Source of the DNA: Phoronis australis
Lineage: Eukaryota; Phoronida; Phoronidae
Direction: 5' to 3'
Length of the DNA: 51,460 nucleotides
Assembly (NCBI GenBank): GCA_002633005.1
Contig: NMRA01000277.1
Location: 248,606-300,065 of the forward strand
Part shown: in pieces, positions 1 to 11,610 of the stretch
How the letters are laid out: each line of letters opens with the position of its first letter
Position numbering within the stretch: position 1 is the stretch's first letter
Program-made: the position numbers and the translations under genes
Notes under the pieces: generated by a model
Databases searched by the model: none
The model's input: the letters and a program-made list of their open reading frames with translations, nothing else
What the model was told of the DNA's origin: nothing

Positions 1-265
1 CCCCTAAAATTCTACCAGATACAATTTGGCAGTACTTGTGCGACTTGCTGACTAGCACATGCGCGGAACTAGGGGGGCTCGCTCGGGGGTGAATAAACAA
101 TTCACAGGTCCATCAAAGCCCGTTTACCGGTTTTTCTAGTCAAAAGGTCCGCAAACCCAAAATTCCAGACCTCTGCATCTCTACATTTTAGGCTGGGCGC
201 AAAATTATTTATATTCCTGTGCCCTTCCCCCCTCAAAATCAACTCAAAATCCTGGATCCGCCCCT
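1..265. repeat. Dispersed hAT-like MITE copy (GGCGGATCC family), interrupted
   Basis: The two ends (about 1-30 and 225-265) match the consensus seen in full at 14103-14250: an opening CCCCTAAAATTCT..CCAGAT and a closing CTCAAAATCCTGGATCCGCC followed by CCTG. The middle is unrelated, so the copy is either interrupted or chimeric. The family ends resemble CAGTGGCGGATTTAG and CTGGATCCGCCCCTG, inverted and CAG-starting as in hAT MITEs. No target duplication can be seen because the left end is outside the window. Confidence 0.45.
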
Positions 266-500
266 GTGCAGTATCTTCAATCTTTCTGTTTTCAGAAAAT
301 ATTTACTTTCAATGGTTGACAAAATATTATTTTTAAATATCCGGCCACTTTGGATGTGGATTGGTGGATGACATGCATGCGTACACATGTGTGTGCGTTT
401 CCATTCTTTTAAATTCAGTACACGCCTATGATAATTAAATTCACTATAGTCGGTCCTGCGTCGTTGCTCAAAAATCAGACATTTAACTACATGGGCGGAG
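266..500. other. No gene seen; spacer between repeats
   Basis: AT-rich sequence with no supported coding region. Reading frames here have no recognisable motif. Confidence 0.4.
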
Positions 501-635
501 CACCATAGGGGGTTGGGTGCTATAGTCCCCACTTTTTTCAGTGCTGCGCCGCCCATGGTCTATGCCGGAGGACGGTGCACCGCAAGGGGGATATAGCCCT
601 CACTTTTTTCAGTGCTGCTCCCCCATGAACTACCG
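500..635. repeat. Short dispersed repeat with two tandem half-units
   Basis: Two half-units share CACTTTTTTCAGTGCTGC (at about 529-546 and 600-617), each preceded by a TATAG-C-CAC context and followed by a C-rich CCCATG. A related inverted copy lies at 11225-11345 (GCAGCACTGAAAAAATGAGGG). No coding potential or target duplication seen. Confidence 0.45.
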
Positions 636-2684
636 TATTTTCTTGCACTAAGAAAACCCCGACGAATATGCTCTTATTATTAGGGAAAAGTAGGTCTAGA
701 CTAATAAAAACTTTGGTCAACGAAGAAAGTCTTTTGTCAATCAGTGCCGATGGCGCACAGCCTCGCAGACGTCATACAAGCAAAAAAACTTGATGGAAAA
801 GATTTCCAAGGTTACATGTCACTATTCCGAATGCTCACCACTCCGAAGTTACTTCGAAGGTTCGCTACCTTCAAAGTTCATTCTACATATACTTCGAATG
901 TCCACAATTCGAAACCAACACTCCGACAGTTCATTACTCTGCCTTGTCTTCTAACAAGGCGGAACTGACATGAGAAAAGAATTGTATTTGTGCCCATTTA
1001 GTAACTATTTAAAGGGTGGACAGACGTTGAATAGTTCTTAAAACATTGATTACATTGATTACAAATGAGCTCAGTTCCAATCACTGCCAATCGTGAATCT
1101 TCAATTATAACTAACGACTCATTCAGTCTCAAGCAAAGACAACATCAGGTCAGGACTTCAGCGACCAACAGCGGTTGTTTTAAATTGAAGACGACTGAAT
1201 GGGACTCTCCGACTTCGTGAAGACTGGCAGGGAAAGGGTAGCCTACTAACTACATTTAGTTTCGACCCGGCCATGCCCGTGGTTCCCATGGGTGAGTTTG
1301 AGGGGCATCAGCCCTAAACTAGCTCAGTCACGCTGTGAAATGATGCAACTTTGCATGGATTTGATAAATGGTTTATAATTCATCAATATTCCTATTTCTT
1401 AATATTTTAAAAATTCAGGTACGTACTCATTTTCCGTATTCGAAAGACATGCGGGCAATTTCAAATGCGCACGAAATCCGGGCGTTGTTTGAGTATAGGT
1501 GCACCACCTGGTGCATCTAATAACTGAAGTGTTGTTTATTTCTGCAGGTAAAGGGGATGCCCGTTACACCCAAGTCCGAAATTTTAGTAGATCTTTTCGG
1601 AGTATTGAACCTTCGAAATAGTGAACCTTCAGAGTAGTGAACCTTTGGCATACTGGGCTATTCCCATTTCCAGCGATGCAAGCAAGTTACGTAACACGCA
1701 AAATACAACCAGATCAAAATATTCAAGTCGATCATGCTTCGATTAAATATTTCAGACCGAGTATGTAATGAGGTGTAATCACTCATTTAAGCACGCCTGG
1801 ATTGAAAGTTTGGCAGGGGGTAACGCCGGAAAATTATATTTCTGGACCACATTACATCCGAATTTGTGTCCCGTTCTTTGTGAGCAACCATCAGGGCATC
1901 CTCATTTCTTGTATTATGAATTCCGTCTGATCAGTTGGGAACGTAGAGCTGATACTCGTCGTTGTATATATAGATTTCCCTCCCCCTAGTGAAGCTGCGT
2001 CAAGGGCCTTACCGCCTTTACAGTGTCGACCTTTGCAAAATATCCACAAAGGTCCACCGTTCTAGAAATTTGAACCACCACCTGCGCATTGCTGACTACA
2101 GGCCTGTTCAAATGGAGGCCTAACTTGTTTCAGTAGTGGCTATCATGCACGTGGCTGCCACAGCTTATTTGTTAAAACAAGGTGTACCAGACCGCATCCA
2201 TTGTGTAGTGAATCTGGTGGTATTGTAATTTATTATGGAATGACTCGTAACATTCTGCATGAAAATTTCTGTTGTGTTTGAATATTGGTACATAAATCTG
2301 TCGTGAAATATTAATTGTGTCTCGCCAAGTATACGTGTACCGCAGGGCCGTCTGTCTTTCCCCCAGCACAGCAGAGCACTAAAGCAAGTACACTGTTCTG
2401 TACTAGCACACCTGTTCATAGCAATAAAATTAAAATGCAGCTTGTGTGCCACCAAGAACACGTATACTGTGTTTAAAAATCCCCAATTGCCTTGTTTCGA
2501 CAAGTGACTACATTGATAGTATCATTAAACCGTCCCCAGTGGAAGTGAATGGGGCGCAGCATGGTCAAATGCTAACTTATTCTCACAATCACTACAAACG
2601 CGGTTTGCTGAACTGAGATTGCACTACTTTTGGTAACACTGTTGAGAAGACGAAATTTTTAGTGACAACGTATCTAGGAATCAT
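636..2684. other. Non-genic stretch, nothing recognised
   Basis: No conserved protein motif, RNA gene or clear inverted repeat is visible. A loose GAAGGTTC/GAACCTTC motif recurs at about 845-930 and 1605-1650. Short open frames exist but look like chance. Confidence 0.4.
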
Positions 2685-2815
2685 AGTTAGGGAGGGCAAG
2701 GGCAGAGTATTAACCAGGATTTTGCCCGTTAGATATTTGCACACCCGAACTTCCAAACGGAATCTGAGAAAGTTTTAGGGGGAGGGCGTGGCCAACTCTA
2801 AATCCGCCACTGGGC
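2685..2815 (-). repeat. hAT-like MITE fragment (GGCGGATCC family)
   Basis: On the minus strand it reads CAGTGGCGGATTTAGAGTTG, then a C-rich tract, CAGATTCCGTTTGGAAGTTC and CGGGCAAAATCCTGGTTAAT, colinear with the copies at 14103-14250 and 19955-20075. The distal CCTGGATCCGCC end is missing, so this copy is truncated. Confidence 0.55.
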
Positions 2816-2904
2816 TCCGTAAAAAAGATCCCGGCCGTTGTTCGCGATAGATTTAAAAACCTCCAGGTCAGTCTTCATGTTTTGTCAATGTCAGCTCGAG
2901 GGGA

Positions 2905-3400
2905 GAGTCACCAGCCTCCTAGGTTTACAACTCATGGCCCAAGGTGTTTTCGAAATAATACTTGTCCACAGCTTATAGTCACGCGACCACTTTTTCGGAA
3001 AATTGCACTTTTCCAGACAGAGCGATGTTGTTTCCGCGAAAGTGATTTTCAAAAAAAATCTAGTTCTCTCTTGAGATTTTTTTTTCGGTCACGCCTTTTT
3101 GCTGCGAAAGTGGGTACATTCACTTCTCAGGAACTTTCCATGGAAATTCCATGAGTTAACTTGACACAGGAGATCCCTGGGAATAGAGCCTTGACAGAAA
3201 TTTGCATGGTTTGCCGCTATAGAGCGACAGAACAGAATTTGCTAGTCGTACAATTTTTTATCACGAATTTCCATTGCTTTGTGTTAGGAAAAAACGGGAC
3301 TGGCCTACGATGTACAAACGTGCGAGCTTTGTTATTGTGTTTGTACTGCTCTTCTTTGTCCCATAGCCTCTCAAACATTCCCTCTATTTTCCCTTCTTGT
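2905..3400. repeat. Segment duplicated at 47520-47990
   Basis: Shared blocks in the same order include AGCCTCCTAGG / CCTCCTAGG, CTCTCTTGAGA / TTCTCTTGAGA, TTTCCATGGAAATTCCATG / CATTCCATGGAATATCAATG, GAGCCTTGACAGAAATTTGC / AAGCTTTGACAGAAATTTGC and GATGTACAAACGTG. The other copy lies just upstream of UGT copy B exon 1. This may be an outlier piece of another duplication unit, but no UGT exon accompanies it here. The frames inside it are not supported as genes. Confidence 0.6.
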
Positions 3401-5195
3401 CAGAGTAACGATATTAAGTGGCCACAAATCAAAATGCATACATGTATATATACATGTACATCAAGGAAGAATTGTGGCTCTTTTAAACTCAATAACCAAC
3501 CAACACAAAAATATGATGGCAGAGCTTCCAGTAGTATGGACTACGTATTAACCCAGATATTTACGTAAATCTTTGGATTTCTCTCTCCTCTGATTGCTCG
3601 TTTCCATTCCACAGTCAGTTTTAGCGGAGGCAGCCATGCGAGTAGAGAATCCATTGATGTGAGTTTCTTTTAGCCAGTTAATGTCCATGAAAACTTTTTC
3701 TTTCTGGCCATTCTTCGCTAACCTAGTTTATGCAGTGATGAACTGAAACTTGTTCTTTGCCAGCTGCAAAATTCCCTTCAAAATCTCTTCCACGTCAGGA
3801 GCACTACTTTATTCGTCCTAAATTAGCTGGCCCTTACTTCTCATCATTTGCCCTCAAACTCTTCTCATTTTGTAATAATTTTAGATGAGCTTTTGCCCTC
3901 CCCAAATTCTGAGCAAGTGCCGTTTAATAACTTAATGGGCTATTACACGGATCTATTGGCCATTTGAGGGTGAAATTGTGGTATAAGAAGTAATATCCCT
4001 CGACATTTTCCTATCGACCGACACCCAAGGTCGAGGTCGATACGCGGAATAATGTCGAGTCGACATTGACCTACGTTTTGAACTTTCCATGTCAGAGGTG
4101 ACTGTTGAAATAGTGCGGGAGGTGAATGCGGAAAACGTCATTACATGGCCGTAATGCACTCGACAGATTCAACGCGCATGGGATAAAAGCATCTATAGTG
4201 TGTTGGATATTCTTTGTCATCGAAATATCCGCTTTTGATCGTCGTTCGATTTGATTGCGCAAGCGAAATTTCTTCCCAAACTGTATGGAAACAGATTGAG
4301 AAGACAACGGTGACTGGTGTGAAGATCAAAATTTTAGTTGCTCTGTATGGCGCTCTAAGTCTGCATCTTTATCTGCTGACTTGGGTCCTCACTTCCCCAC
4401 CATGAGTAATCCATGTTTCTCGAAGAGCATTCAAAGTACTCAAGACGAAAAGCTTATTTGAATTGAATACAACGCAAACGTGACAAACACTTTTTGCAGA
4501 AAAAACCATAGGAACCGATAGCAATGACAACAACTGGTTAAAATATTGCCAAGTGTCGAAATGCATTGCACGTAGGTACATGTACACTGTACTTGCCTGT
4601 TAGAGGTCCTTGCATTTTGGAGCTTTGAGTGTTGTTTTACTCCTTGGTAACTCCTTCGGCCCTGTCGATTGATGCTCGTGTTATGAGAATTTTTTGGCGA
4701 AAGAAATCGCTGGTAAAAACCAAAGCCAAAGCTTGAAATTTTGATTATAAATATTGACAAAAAATGCGTACTAATTACGGAAAATAAGTAGCATTTTAGT
4801 GCTACGCCGTATCACTACAGAATCAGCAAAATGCGTAGCAAATACCTAATCCCCGCATTGGTGGACATGTACAGAGTATCACGTGGTGTCGTGCTTCCGT
4901 CGTGTATCATCATGACTACGCCAAGGTGATACCAAACTCAGAATCTCCTACTTTTGTAAACTGCACAACCCGATTTAGTCTTACATATATTTAGTGCTTG
5001 TCATCATTGCACTGATAAATGCTCTAGAGACCAGACCAGTCCTAGATTTACAGAAATTAAGTACTGCCTATAACCGTATATTAAGAAAAAATAAACCCAT
5101 GAAAATGTTATTGAGAAACCCAAATTATTTAGCTGCAGTAACAATGATTTTATAAGTTTTATGATGTGTGCGTGTGGGTCTGCGCGTAACTTAAC
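3401..5195. other. Non-genic stretch with a perfect palindrome at 3439-3458
   Basis: The palindrome is TACATGTATA followed by its reverse complement. A shorter symmetrical element, AATGTCGAGTCGACATT, lies near 4052. No protein family, tRNA or transposon end was recognised. Confidence 0.4.
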
Positions 5196-5252
5196 GTGTG
5201 TACAGTACGCGCGTGCACGTGTGTACAGTACGCGCGTGCACGTGTGTCCGCA
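5196..5252. repeat. Tandem GT/CG-rich repeat, alternating purine-pyrimidine
   Basis: Two consecutive copies of a unit containing ACGTGTGTACAGTACGCGCG followed by TGC, plus a third partial ACGTGTGT. Most steps alternate purine and pyrimidine (GTGTGCGTGTG, GCGCGTGCACGTGTGT), the composition that favours Z-DNA. It is a simple repeat with no coding meaning. Confidence 0.65.
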
Positions 5253-5850
5253 TATTCTGTTGTATTCACACGTTTTCCTTGATACTTGCTTAATTTTGAG
5301 AAATGAGTTATTAAAGAACAAAAAGAAACAACGAACTAATGCTATACAGAGAAATGATTCCGGGGGACAAAGAAATGAGGTACAGCAAATTGCCGTGAAG
5401 AAATGGAATCTCCCGGTTCCCAAATTTTGTCCCACTTATAGAAAACTTTTGGCTACGCTGGTGTGTAATGACCAGCACTGGTGGAAACTGGAAAACGCGT
5501 AGCACGTCTGCTCTCGGACCACAAACCCGTGTTTTTAGTCCGAGGTCTGTTGAATTAACATGGTGGACAACCTTGATGGTCAGCAAAGCAGAAAGATTCT
5601 ACTTAAATAATACATGTTATGGGCAAAAATTTGAAGCCAGGAAATCGAAGTCACTGCTTGAGACAACACGATTACATTTTGTATTGTGTGCTCTGATCAA
5701 CTGTAAGTGTTCTATTATAATTATTGAAGTAGATACTGATTTTACTAACTCATATTGCGATCGCCATATTTTCATTTGAGTTTATTGTCATAGGTTTACT
5801 TGCACTTCATGGTGACGTCAAATATCGTGTTTCCAAACCAGTGTCGAACG
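5253..5850. other. Non-genic stretch left of duplication unit A
   Basis: Nothing recognised. The homology between units A and B appears to start near 5850-5890, opposite 32100-32145 in unit B. Confidence 0.4.
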
Positions 5851-7503
5851 TACATAGCTCGAGATCGTCGTTGAAAACAAGAGTAAACATCTAGAATGCT
5901 ATTTCCAACTTGAGGACACCAACGACTCCGCGCATGATTGAATGTGATGATAAGGAAGATGACGTGTAGCCCGCGGTGGCTATCATCAGGGCCGAAATCT
6001 AATCTCTATTCTCCGGAAACCGAACTCCGTAGACATAAAACATTCTGAAAAATTTGCGACCTTTTACTAGTTGTCTGTTTGGAAGAAGTGCAGTAAATTG
6101 TTGAACAAACTGGTGACAGAGTGATTTCCTACTTGAACCCAGTTGTGATCACCACCTCCAACTTCAATACGACTTCAACGTAATAATAAATAGATGAGTC
6201 TTTTTTGCGCTGAGACAGTAGGAAAAGTAACACTTCAAACAATTGCCGTGTTTGATGTAGTATGCATCGTACAAGTACAACATACATTTAAGTGACGTCA
6301 CTTAAACGTGTGCATAGTGTTGAGAATCGTTGGCGTACAACACTGAAATGGTGAGACTTCAGAGCCGGACACCTAAAAACTCGGTAGTGCTCAAAGTGAA
6401 CTGAGTTTGAGGTTGTCATTGGTTTTAATGCACCAATAGTATTCATAACTCTAAAGTGTCTCGCTCAACTTCATATTTGCAAAAAGTAGGTTTTAACCTA
6501 CACCATCCAATTGGATGACTGGGTCGTTACAAAAGGCAATTCCTGAAATAAGATAGTTTAATTGCCTAACAACTGTGCATCGTAGTTGAAAAGTACACTT
6601 TTAAACAGTGAATGAAATGTCTTTGTGAAAACTAGATGACCCTTATACTAAAAAAACTTTTAATCGAGTTATTTGCAATTTTCCGACGCTTGTCCCTTAA
6701 CAGGGTCGAGTTCTTGCGGTGTACCTCTGTTGTTGCTGAGCGTGAACTTGGAATTGTGAATAATCTGAAGGACGCGCATAATTATGTGAACTTGGAATTT
6801 AATACTCATTTTGGCAATTGGGTCATTTTTGTTCAGAGTAAAGCATGTTTGTACTTATTGGTCTGATGATTACCCATTTTCCCCGTTACCGTAACTTACA
6901 TGTACAGTAGGTCAAGGAATCGCAGGAAAGTATGAATGTGGGGTTAAATCAATTATTGTTAGCTGAATAACATCGCCATAATTTAAAAAAGATTGGTTAA
7001 AATTTACGTCGTTTTATTAACATGCACTTTAATTTAGTGCAGAGCAAATTGTTATCATTTTATGCATGGCTCTTTGCGTGAATATATCAAGTTTCGTCGT
7101 GTATTCCAGGTTCACTCATACACAATCTTGTTAGTAAGCAAGATACAAGGTTCACGCACAGCAGCGTCACCTGAAAGTTCTCTCTGAAACTAGTATTGGG
7201 AGGATATCGTCAAGCGCTGTGCGCGTTTTGCCTGGCACCATTTTCACGCTACAACTTACCGGTCTCAAATTATTCGAGATAGTTTGATTTGGTGGCTGGT
7301 CTTCTGTAGACTGATTCTCTACTGCTGTCTTCGCGGTTCAGGGCTCTGTTGTTACTACTACATGCCACACGTTCATGTACATGTGGGCAAGGGCCTAAAC
7401 GTTGTAAATAAGCCGTCAGGTATACATGTAGATTTCAAAGTGTATGAGGAATGAGTGATCTGACTGGTGCAGTCGACATACCACAAGAAAGTGAAATACC
7501 GCT

Positions 7504-8979
7504 CTATAGACCCTATTCACGCGGCGGCCATTAAGATCCAAAGCGAGGCTCACTGCGATAAACAAAGCGAAAGCAGACATTGCGTGAGTTAAATAGCCGG
7601 TCTTTCGAGTCCAACGTGGATATTAGATTTTAATAATGTGTCGACCATTAACCACAGAGACGTAGAAAATTACATAAGATAAGAAGTGAAGGCCCCAAAG
7701 AGTTGTCTGACGAAAGGGTTTAATTTTTTCGGAAAACTAGGTTCGAAACATGAAAAGTAAATATGTCCAAATTGCAGCGACCGTAGTGTTACGGATTAGG
7801 TATTATGCTGAATGCAGGGTTACGTTTAAGTTTTCTTGTAAATTGTTGATCAAAATACTTTCTACGCGGACCAGGTCATCTGCTCTTATTGTTGACGAGT
7901 TGAAGACATATTCGACAGTGGTGTCTGCCATGTGCAATTAGTCACATCTGGTTTAATTTGTTGATCAAGACTATTAACATCAAGCATAGCCTGATCCTAT
8001 GCACTCACTGGGACTAACAGTTGATTTGCCATTGGTCTGAAAGAATGATTGATGTTATTAAATATATTTTTATTAAAATAAAAAACCAGGCTCGTAATTG
8101 AAAATAAAAATTATTTGACCATCAATGCTTTCTTGGTTGTAATTATTCTTACGTCTATTTCATGTGTTAGATTTCAAATATCAATCTGGAACAAGTTGAA
8201 TTTTAAAATTAAAACACCCATGTTTCTGCAGGAGCCTCTTTCATCCGAGGGGAACGGTGCCAGTGCCTACTGACAGGCGATTTTTTCGCCGAGTGAGGGC
8301 GGGAACAATCTACCTCCCGATCACCATCAATAACACCCCCGCCCTGTTGCAAGCTCTCATAGGCCCTGCCTCAGTTTAAAGTAGCCTTTTGTGCTCTTAA
8401 AAATTGTCACCTCACAGTGTGTGGTTACAGATGATTTGAACTCAGAGAGATTTTTCACTAGGGGAATTTTTATGCCTCGTGGGGGGAATTTCGCGTGATA
8501 TTTCAATATGTTTGAGAGGGGAATAGGGCCGATATTGGGCCCCAAATTTGAGGGATTGAGGGCCCTGTTCTTTTTGGAAAGAAAAATTATAATGTTTCAA
8601 CCCGTAGCACGGGCGGATCCAGGTTTTTTAATTNCCCCCTAAATCTGTAGTCATGAAAACACGGCCTGGCTGGCCCATTCTCTGGTCGTTACTATGATGC
8701 TTAACAACTGGCGACATGCGACAAAATATGATCTAACTTTTCCAAAACATTTATAAATTTTACACGGACATATTTTGCTTCGTCGCGGCAACGACCCAAC
8801 GCTTCCGAATCTCAACGTCTTGAGAGATTGTGAAGCAGACAGTTGCGTGTCCGTATTTTTCTAGCCGTTCGCGGAACAATACGGTCTGAAACACAGGACT
8901 ATGTCGATAAGCTAACAGAGCTATCGTAGCGAGCCTCGTTTTGGAATTCGCCTCCTGTCGGCGTGAATAGGGTCTATAG
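7504..8979. mobile_element. 1.48-kb DNA transposon insertion with 19-bp perfect inverted ends
   Basis: The ends are CTATAGACCCTATTCACGC (7504-7522) and its exact reverse complement (8961-8979). Beyond the perfect part the arms stay loosely related (GAGGCTC-CT-CGATA follows both). Unit B has no such insert: CCGCTCTA runs into CTTTCCCGAAAAA with six other bases between (33765-33785), so the insertion followed the duplication or was lost from B. The TATA at each boundary fits a TA target duplication. No transposase was recognised, so it is probably non-autonomous. A GGGCGGATCCAGG hAT-like fragment and an undetermined base (8634) lie inside near 8608-8640. Confidence 0.75.
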
Positions 8980-9132
8980 TCTTTCCCGAAAAACTCCCAT
9001 TGAGGCTTTTTGAGTGCAGTATCAAGTCGGGAAAATGAGCGTTTCCGAAGAAACCCTGGAAGGTGTAATTGTGAGTTAAGGTTCTAGTCACCGCATTGTG
9101 CAGTCAAAGTGGAAAATATTTACGCTATCCTA

Positions 9133-9138
9133 TTTATT
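9133..9138 (-). promoter_or_regulatory. Candidate poly(A) signal AATAAA of UGT copy A
   Basis: CCAATAAATAGG on the minus strand, about 240 nt after the stop codon. Copy B keeps the same hexamer at the homologous position (34716-34721, CTAATAAATAGG). The conservation and spacing support a genuine 3'-end signal, though no cleavage site can be seen. Confidence 0.5.
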
Positions 9139-9329
9139 GGAAATTTTCCCAAAGATGACATTAATTCAGGATAACTACAGGCAAGGAAAAAACACATCAA
9201 CGCGTCTACATGTAATTCTCAACAGTAAAAGCGGTTATTACACACAAAACACATTAACACACTACAGTTTTTTCAAGGTAGCCTCTAGTCTACAGAAATT
9301 TGAAATTAAAGGAACACTCAATTTAAACA

Positions 9330-9379
9330 TCAGTTATTCTTCTTTGCCGGCCTAAGCATGTTGTTAGTCTTTGTTCTGA
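9330..9379 (-). pseudogene. Out-of-frame C-terminal tail of UGT copy A (KKNN)
   Basis: Just past the stop at 9380-9382, the neighbouring reading frame is open and encodes a basic tail ending in AKKNN and a TGA at 9330-9332. This matches the in-frame tail of copy C (ending TKKNN) and the out-of-frame tail of copy B (ending TKKNN). It looks like the ancestral C-terminus, disconnected by a one-base deletion near 9430 in the anchor region. Confidence 0.6.
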
Positions 9380-10610
9380 TCAAAATGTAAATACGTCTAC
9401 TGCATCAAAACACGATGCGCAAACAAATACAGGTATAACAAATATGGTTATGAGCACGTCCATCATTGCTGCAATGTACCATGACATGTCTATCGCGAGA
9501 GGGCGTAGGTGGCCACCGCCATGTTTGATGACGTGGTCTAGCCAAAAGGCTGCTCTTTTTCTGGGAGTTTCGGGAAAACCTTTAAAAGCACTGGATGCCT
9601 TTTTCACATTTTCCTTAAAAGATGGGTCGCTCAGGATTTTCTGTATTGAGTCAAACGCCTCATCAGGTGTGAAAGTCTTTAAATCCATGTAAAGCCCAAA
9701 TCGTTTAGACTGAATTTTTTTAGCATTGTATCTTTGATCCGTGGGCATTATGGGGACGCCCAGCATCGGCACGGAGTGGTAAAGTCCTTCATAAACACCA
9801 TTTGCATCGCAGTGTGTGATGAAAAGTAGTGTGTTCCTGTGACCCAGCACGTCGTTCTGCGGTATCCACGGCTGTATCAGTACGTTTTCACTGACGACAA
9901 GTTCTGAAGTGTTAGTCTTGGGTAATTTTAATAAAACCTTTTGTTTCAAGCGAGCAAAAGCATAGAAAAACTTTTGGAGATATCTGTGTGGCATCTTTCG
10001 CACCAGTGACCCCATGGAAAAATGAACAATTCCATGTTCAGCATCGGGGAAGAACTTTTCGAGTTCCCGTGGCAGTGGTTTGGCTGGCGATGTAGTCAAA
10101 CCTCCGGCAAATACCGAGTTTGGCATTGCTGGCCTCGGGTAATCAAAGACTGGATCAATCGTACCGTAAATCCACAATGAAGAATTGGCAAGCAACTGGC
10201 GATAATTGAGATTCTCTCCAGGCAAATGTTTTTCAATTACCCATTTTGCGTTGATGGGGAAATCGACAATGTTCTGTAGTATTCTGTCCTTCAATGACTG
10301 AAATCTGTCAAAATAGTTCATGTCTTCAGTAAAGTCGGAAAATCGGCTTGGCGTAAGACTTGTCCAAAATGGGGAGCCAGACAGTAGGTTTTCCGGAATT
10401 GGTGACTCAGTTACAAAAGGTATTCCCAATTTCCTTGGAAGTATTGCAAAACAGCGACAGAATGGAATAGCGTCCAAAAAGATGAGTGCGAATTTCATGT
10501 CCTGTACTCGCTGCATGAAGTCACTGTCAGAAAACATGGCGTCACAGTAGTGAGCTGCGCTTGCAGACATCTCTGAAAGTAGCTCGAAAGATGAAGCTCG
10601 GCCGATAGAT
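9380..10610 (-). CDS. UGT: UDP-glycosyltransferase copy A, exon 2; probable pseudogene
   Basis: UGTs transfer a sugar from a UDP-sugar to small lipophilic acceptors, usually in the ER lumen. This exon carries about residues 98-507: the FLDA segment with the family's catalytic-partner Asp (about D144), a LGIPF motif, FSMGSLV, WIPQNDVLGHRN, the donor signature FITHC-ANGVYEG ending in MPTDQ, and a C-terminal hydrophobic anchor. Three defects are seen. The acceptor reads CACAT instead of the CACAG or TACAG of copies C and B, so no AG remains. The signature reads HCD where B and C read HCG. A one-base deletion in the anchor leads to an early DVFTF end. Exon 1 is 10 kb upstream at 20690-20982. The frame is otherwise open, so decay is recent, or an alternative acceptor is used. 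The UGT assignment is firm; functionality is doubtful. Confidence 0.9.
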
Positions 10611-10612
10611 AT
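10611..10612 (-). other. Mutated splice acceptor (AG to AT)
   Basis: Alignment to copy B (AG at 36154-36155) and copy C (AG at 49459-49460) places the acceptor here, but the minus strand reads AT. The nearest upstream AG (CATTCCAG, about 29 nt before the expected exon edge) would shift the frame. The first in-frame AG inside the exon would drop 17 residues. Confidence 0.7.
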
Positions 10613-11224
10613 GTGACGAAAAAAACGCGACAATAATACCTGGAATGCTCGGGTGTCACGACAAGCCCGGTGACGAACTTGTAGAAGGAATATTTAAGTT
10701 CGAAGGAAAAAAGTAAATGAACGTTGTCGACCTTCTCGGTCCAAATCTTGAGTTCTGCAGGCTGTTAGCTTATTGATCCTTGTGCGTGACCAGTATCAAA
10801 GAATAAAACCTGGTTTTATCAACAGAAATGCACCATTAGTCCTATTCTCTCTAATGTCATGAAAATCGTTTCTTTTTTTTTAGTGCAGTTACGTAACTTG
10901 ACCATTGAAGTTAAAATTTACACTATTTTTCATTTTAGCTGTTCCTTTAAAAAACGAAACCCGACTTTTGGTCATCATTCACTTTTCTAAGACCAGCAAA
11001 TTTACAGATATTTTAAAAGCATTAGATTTTTCATGGATAAACTTTCTGATGTTTTATATGATTCTCTGTGAACTTCTGTGCTGTGTCCCCAAAGTTTTGT
11101 TTAAACTGAAGTAGACCAATTGCACGTGTAAAACGTTTTACTAATTTGACTAAAAGAATCATGTTAATCAGTCCAATATTAGGTTTGCTTTAGTGATTCA
11201 GTGTGTATTCCAGGATACCATAGG

Positions 11225-11345
11225 AGTTTTGGGCGGTGCAGCACTGAAAAAATGAGGGTGCTAAACTCCCTCAGCTCGCCTGTGGTGCAGCGCCTATAGA
11301 CCTTGTCCGGCGTACCATTGAAAAAAGTACGCCGCCCATGAGGAT
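11225..11345. repeat. Short dispersed repeat, related to 500-635
   Basis: It contains GGGCGGTGCAGCACTGAAAA and AAATGAGGG, and a second inverted half ending GTACGCCGCCCATG. This is the reverse orientation of the repeat near the left edge of the window. It is missing from the matching place in intron B, where the flank reads GGATACCTCAGGATGGTTTC, so it is an insertion specific to A. Confidence 0.5.
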
Positions 11346-11548
11346 GGTTTCGAAGCCAGCAATGGGGGCGATTGGAGCTAATTGGCTACGGCATAGAATT
11401 TTTTTCTCCAAGGGACAGTTGCAAGTAAAGTACAGTAATCTATGCTTTATTTAAATCAACGTTTGATTAGTGAAAACAAAAAGATTGTAGACTATGGGAC
11501 CAGATATCGATGCTCGTTTTCCCGTGGTATATGGTATAACAAAGAATC

Positions 11549-11610
11549 ATGGCAAGGTGCTACGTCTGTTGTGGTTGTGACAACTTAAGGTGTAATTTGC
11601 AAGGTCCAAG
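11549..11610 (+). pseudogene. THAP-like N-terminal fragment in intron A
   Basis: The frame starting at 11549 begins MARCYVCCGCDNL and matches the first half of the THAP-like frame at 36913 in intron B (MARRCVCSDCANL). Homology to B stops near 11605 and resumes at about 17515, so the domain is split by roughly 5.9 kb. THAP domains begin with a Met-Pro/Ala-x-x-Cys start and a C-x(2-4)-C zinc pair. Only this part of the domain is present here. Confidence 0.4.

Noticed and set aside
9444-10550. Plus-strand open frames inside the UGT exon 2 regions (also at 35071-36093 and 48376-49398)
   Set aside because: They are antisense shadows of the strongly conserved minus-strand UGT exons and recur only because the three exons are paralogs.
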